Both the position numbers and the translations under genes were made by a program. DNA of 32,296 nucleotides from an uncultured Planctomycetia bacterium (GTDB taxonomy: Bacteria > Planctomycetota > Phycisphaerae > Phycisphaerales > SM1A02). Below, piece after piece: positions 30,016-32,296 of the stretch. The stretch is taken from assembly GCA_937919205.1 (NCBI GenBank), contig CALFOZ010000224.1, forward strand, positions 1 to 32,296, given 5' to 3'. The number at the start of each line of letters is the position of its first letter. Position 1 is the first letter of the stretch. The notes beneath the pieces were generated by a model, which saw only the letters and a program-made list of their open reading frames with translations, made no database searches and was not told where the DNA came from.

Positions 30016-31815
30016 ATGAGCAAGACCATCAATAATCATGAATCGCAAGAATCCCAAGATCCTCAAGATCGGTTAGTGGCATCCATGTTGGCCGCGGGAC
30101 ATGGCGCGTGGCATTGGAATTTAATGGATGGTTCAGCCTGGTATTCATCGGGGTTTAAGCGCTTGTTGGGTTTTGCAGATGGTGGAGATTTTCCGGATCG
30201 CTTTCAAACATTTGTGAGCCACGTTCATGCGGATGATATTGGGCGCGTTTACCACGCGTTGGCCAAGCATCTAGATGGCCAGGGCAAGTTTGATTTGGAA
30301 TTTAAAATGCGTAGTCGGGATGGAGTGTGGTGTTGGGTTCGCGCGCGCGGGCGTTCCATTTTAGAAGATGGAAAATCAACCAAAATGATTGGCACCCTGA
30401 CTGATTGGCCACTCACCGCCGCTCGAGATCTATTGGCGGCATCGGCCAGCGACCAACTTGTGGCGGCTCTGCAAGATCAAAATAAAAGTTCGCGCGATCT
30501 AGAACAAGCGCGCGCTGATTTGCAGATTCAAAATCAGGAACTGCAACACGCTCGCGCAACCGCCGAGGCGGCAACCATAAGCAAAACCATGTTTTTGGCA
30601 AACATGAGCCATGAAATTCGCACACCCATGATGGCGATACTTGGGTTTATGAATTTGATGAATGAGGAACAGAAAGATTCGGCTGAGCGGGAATCCTTTG
30701 CGAACGCAATTCGCCGCAACGGTAGCCATCTTCTCACCATCATCAATGACATTCTTGATTGGTCCAAAATCGAGGCGGGAGGAATGGGTGTGGAAATTAT
30801 TCCGTGCCCGCTGTCAAATATTATTCAAGATGTTGTTTTGTCTATGCAACCCCAGGCGCTGAATTGCGATTTGGAATTGTTTGTGGAATTAAAGTCACCC
30901 ATTCCAGAAATCATCGAGACCGATCCAACACGCCTGCGCCAAATCCTGATCAATTTGATTGGAAACGCAATTAAATTCACAGAGCACGGCGGGGTGAAGG
31001 TGTTGGTTGATGTAATCAATAAACCACTCAGCCCCAGGCTTGATCCAAATGAAAATGACGCCACGCCCGCGCCAACTCGGCTTCGGGTTCAGGTCATGGA
31101 CACTGGAATTGGAATTGACGATGTACAGCGACAAAAACTATTTCACCCGTTCACGCAGGGCGACGCATCAACCACGCGGCGCTTTGGCGGCACTGGTCTT
31201 GGTCTAACAATCAGTCGAAAATTTTCGCGGATGTTGGGTGGAGATATTTACAGCAGTAGCGAGGTGGGGCTTGGAAGTGTGTTCACTGTTGAAATAGGAA
31301 TTGGAAACGCAAGCATGGATCGCATGGTCACCGCACTTGCGCCCTTGCCACCGGAACGCTTGGGAGCGGATCCGAAGATCTCCAACACGTCCACAAAAAT
31401 AAAAAATCGGCCAGGTGATATTTTTGTGCTTGTGGCGGAGGACGGAGAAGATAATCAACGCTTGATTGTTCACCACCTTACGCGCGCTGGAATGAAGGTG
31501 ACGGTGGCCAACAATGGTCTTGAAGCGGTTGACCTTGCAATTGCCGCACGCAACCAAGGCCGAGCACCTGACGTGATTTTAATGGACATGCAAATGCCAA
31601 TCATGGATGGCTACGCGGCCACAAAGAAATTGCGCGAGTTGGGTTGGGGCGGGACGATTATTGCCATCACCGCGCATGCAATGAGTGGCGACCGCAAGCT
31701 ATGCATGGACTCTGGTTGCAATGAATACATCACAAAGCCCATTGAAAAAGATGCGCTGATTCAAGTTGTACAAGATTTGGCAAAAATCCCAAGGCCGCCG
31801 AGTGGATCGCGCTGA
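30016..31815 (+). CDS. Hybrid histidine kinase (PAS-HisKA-HATPase-REC)
   Basis: The 599-residue protein has no membrane helix. A PAS_3-like domain (about 25-133) includes GAWHWNLMDGSAWYSSGFKR and the DGVWCWVRARG strand. A coiled-coil segment follows (about 148-188). HisKA has the phospho-His at H199 in FLANMSHEIRTPM. The HATPase domain has the N box LIGNAIKF, G1 DTGIGI (362-367) and G2 GGTGLGL (391-397). The C-terminal receiver (about 470-590) has D524 in ILMDMQMPIMDG and K574 in TKP. It is a cytoplasmic sensor. A hybrid kinase of this kind needs an Hpt protein to pass phosphate on; the Hpt and REC-GGDEF genes at 4472-5758 are candidates, but 25 kb away. The ATG at 30016 follows AAAGGA. Confidence 0.94.
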   Translation: MSKTINNHESQESQDPQDRLVASMLAAGHGAWHWNLMDGSAWYSSGFKRLLGFADGGDFPDRFQTFVSHVHADDIGRVYHALAKHLDGQGKFDLEFKMRSRDGVWCWVRARGRSILEDGKSTKMIGTLTDWPLTAARDLLAASASDQLVAALQDQNKSSRDLEQARADLQIQNQELQHARATAEAATISKTMFLANMSHEIRTPMMAILGFMNLMNEEQKDSAERESFANAIRRNGSHLLTIINDILDWSKIEAGGMGVEIIPCPLSNIIQDVVLSMQPQALNCDLELFVELKSPIPEIIETDPTRLRQILINLIGNAIKFTEHGGVKVLVDVINKPLSPRLDPNENDATPAPTRLRVQVMDTGIGIDDVQRQKLFHPFTQGDASTTRRFGGTGLGLTISRKFSRMLGGDIYSSSEVGLGSVFTVEIGIGNASMDRMVTALAPLPPERLGADPKISNTSTKIKNRPGDIFVLVAEDGEDNQRLIVHHLTRAGMKVTVANNGLEAVDLAIAARNQGRAPDVILMDMQMPIMDGYAATKKLRELGWGGTIIAITAHAMSGDRKLCMDSGCNEYITKPIEKDALIQVVQDLAKIPRPPSGSR

Positions 31816-31898
31816 TTGCCCGCAAATACACAATAAATGAAATGTGTTTTTGACGCATGGGCGGCGAAACCGTAACATTGGTGACCCTTGGAAACAGC

Positions 31899-32296
31899 AT
31901 GCGAATAGGCATCATTAGCGACGTACATGGAAACTTGGAAGCACTGCAAACAGTGCTGGCGGATATCGACACCAAAGGTGTGGATGGAATTGTTTCTCTT
32001 GGCGACATTATTGGTTACGGACCCGATCCGGTGGCTTGCGTGGACTTGGTGGCCAAGCGTTGCAAGTGGAGTTTGATGGGCAATCACGATTACGCCGTGA
32101 TGTACGAACCAACTAATTTTAACAAGGCCGCCGAGGATGCCGCGTTTTGGACGCGTGAGCAATTTGAAGCGGAAGCGAAGCGCGACCGAGATGAGGCCAT
32201 TAAGCGATGGGAATTTTTGGGAAAGTTGAGGGTGCGCGTGGCCATGGGACCGTTTTTGTGCGTGCATGGATCGCCGCGGCGGCCGATCAATGAATA
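31899..32296 (+). CDS. Metallophosphoesterase, calcineurin-like (3' end outside window)
   Basis: The frame stays open to the window end (132 codons seen). From the ATG at 31899 it reads IGIISDVHGNLEALQ (D8, H10), then VSLGDIIGYGPDPVACVDLV (D36), LMGNHDYAVM (N62, H63) and CVHGSPRRP. These are the metal-binding motifs of the calcineurin-like phosphoesterase fold in the YfcE/ApaH-related group. The substrate is unknown. In-frame starts also exist at 31857 (ATG) and 31881 (GTG). I prefer 31899 because MRIGIISDVHGN is the usual N-terminus. It follows the kinase gene on the same strand by 83 bp. Confidence 0.88.
   Translation, partial: MRIGIISDVHGNLEALQTVLADIDTKGVDGIVSLGDIIGYGPDPVACVDLVAKRCKWSLMGNHDYAVMYEPTNFNKAAEDAAFWTREQFEAEAKRDRDEAIKRWEFLGKLRVRVAMGPFLCVHGSPRRPINE

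Overview
The window is a dense chromosomal segment with about 33 protein genes, two of them cut by the window edges. I see no tRNA, rRNA, insertion sequence or CRISPR. The GC content looks middling. The gene content suggests a Gram-negative planctomycete, most likely class Phycisphaerae: a MoxR ATPase, lipoproteins, a REC-GGDEF protein with a PilZ partner, an unusual DnaA, and small secreted proteins of a type I associate with that group. This placement is an inference from family resemblance, not from a marker gene.

Layout. 1-3118: moxR (cut at its 3' end) diverges from the DNA-repair glycosylase gene fpg, and an AT-rich convergent gap leads to dnaA. 3302-6881: an RNase Z-like hydrolase, then a plus-strand run of Hpt protein, REC-GGDEF protein and RecO, closed by a convergent PilZ gene. 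This is a small phosphorelay and cyclic-di-GMP module around a repair gene. 7019-10209: an M16 peptidase, lipoyl synthase LipA and a ThuA-like lipoprotein. 10290-22371: a long minus-strand block. In transcription order it holds a histidine phosphatase, three crotonases, a large acyl-CoA dehydrogenase, a leucine/amino-acid dehydrogenase, 2-oxoacid dehydrogenase E1 alpha, E1 beta and E2, three small membrane or secreted proteins, and deoC. 22375-28054 (minus): a TPR regulator with a small membrane protein, gmk, LemA, an M48 peptidase and a lipoprotein. 28379-32296: lipoamide dehydrogenase, then plus-strand hybrid histidine kinase and a metallophosphoesterase cut by the window end.

How it fits together. 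LeuDH makes 2-oxo acids from branched-chain amino acids. E1, E2 and E3 (the last about 15 kb away) turn 2-oxo acids into acyl-CoA, and the acyl-CoA dehydrogenase and crotonases continue the breakdown. LipA supplies the lipoyl cofactor for E2. The methylcrotonyl-CoA carboxylase and HMG-CoA lyase needed to finish leucine breakdown are not in the window, and the E1/E2 could instead be pyruvate dehydrogenase.

The strongest unexplained signal is regulatory. Seven genes lacking a Shine-Dalgarno site have a TANNNT hexamer exactly 6 nt before an ATG or GTG start, the signature of leaderless mRNAs. Other genes in the same window have clear Shine-Dalgarno sites, so two initiation modes seem to coexist. 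Second is a tandem pair of diverged small secreted proteins with a two-helix membrane protein at 11281-12141. Third is a set of three neighbouring crotonases that keep two, one and none of the catalytic glutamates.
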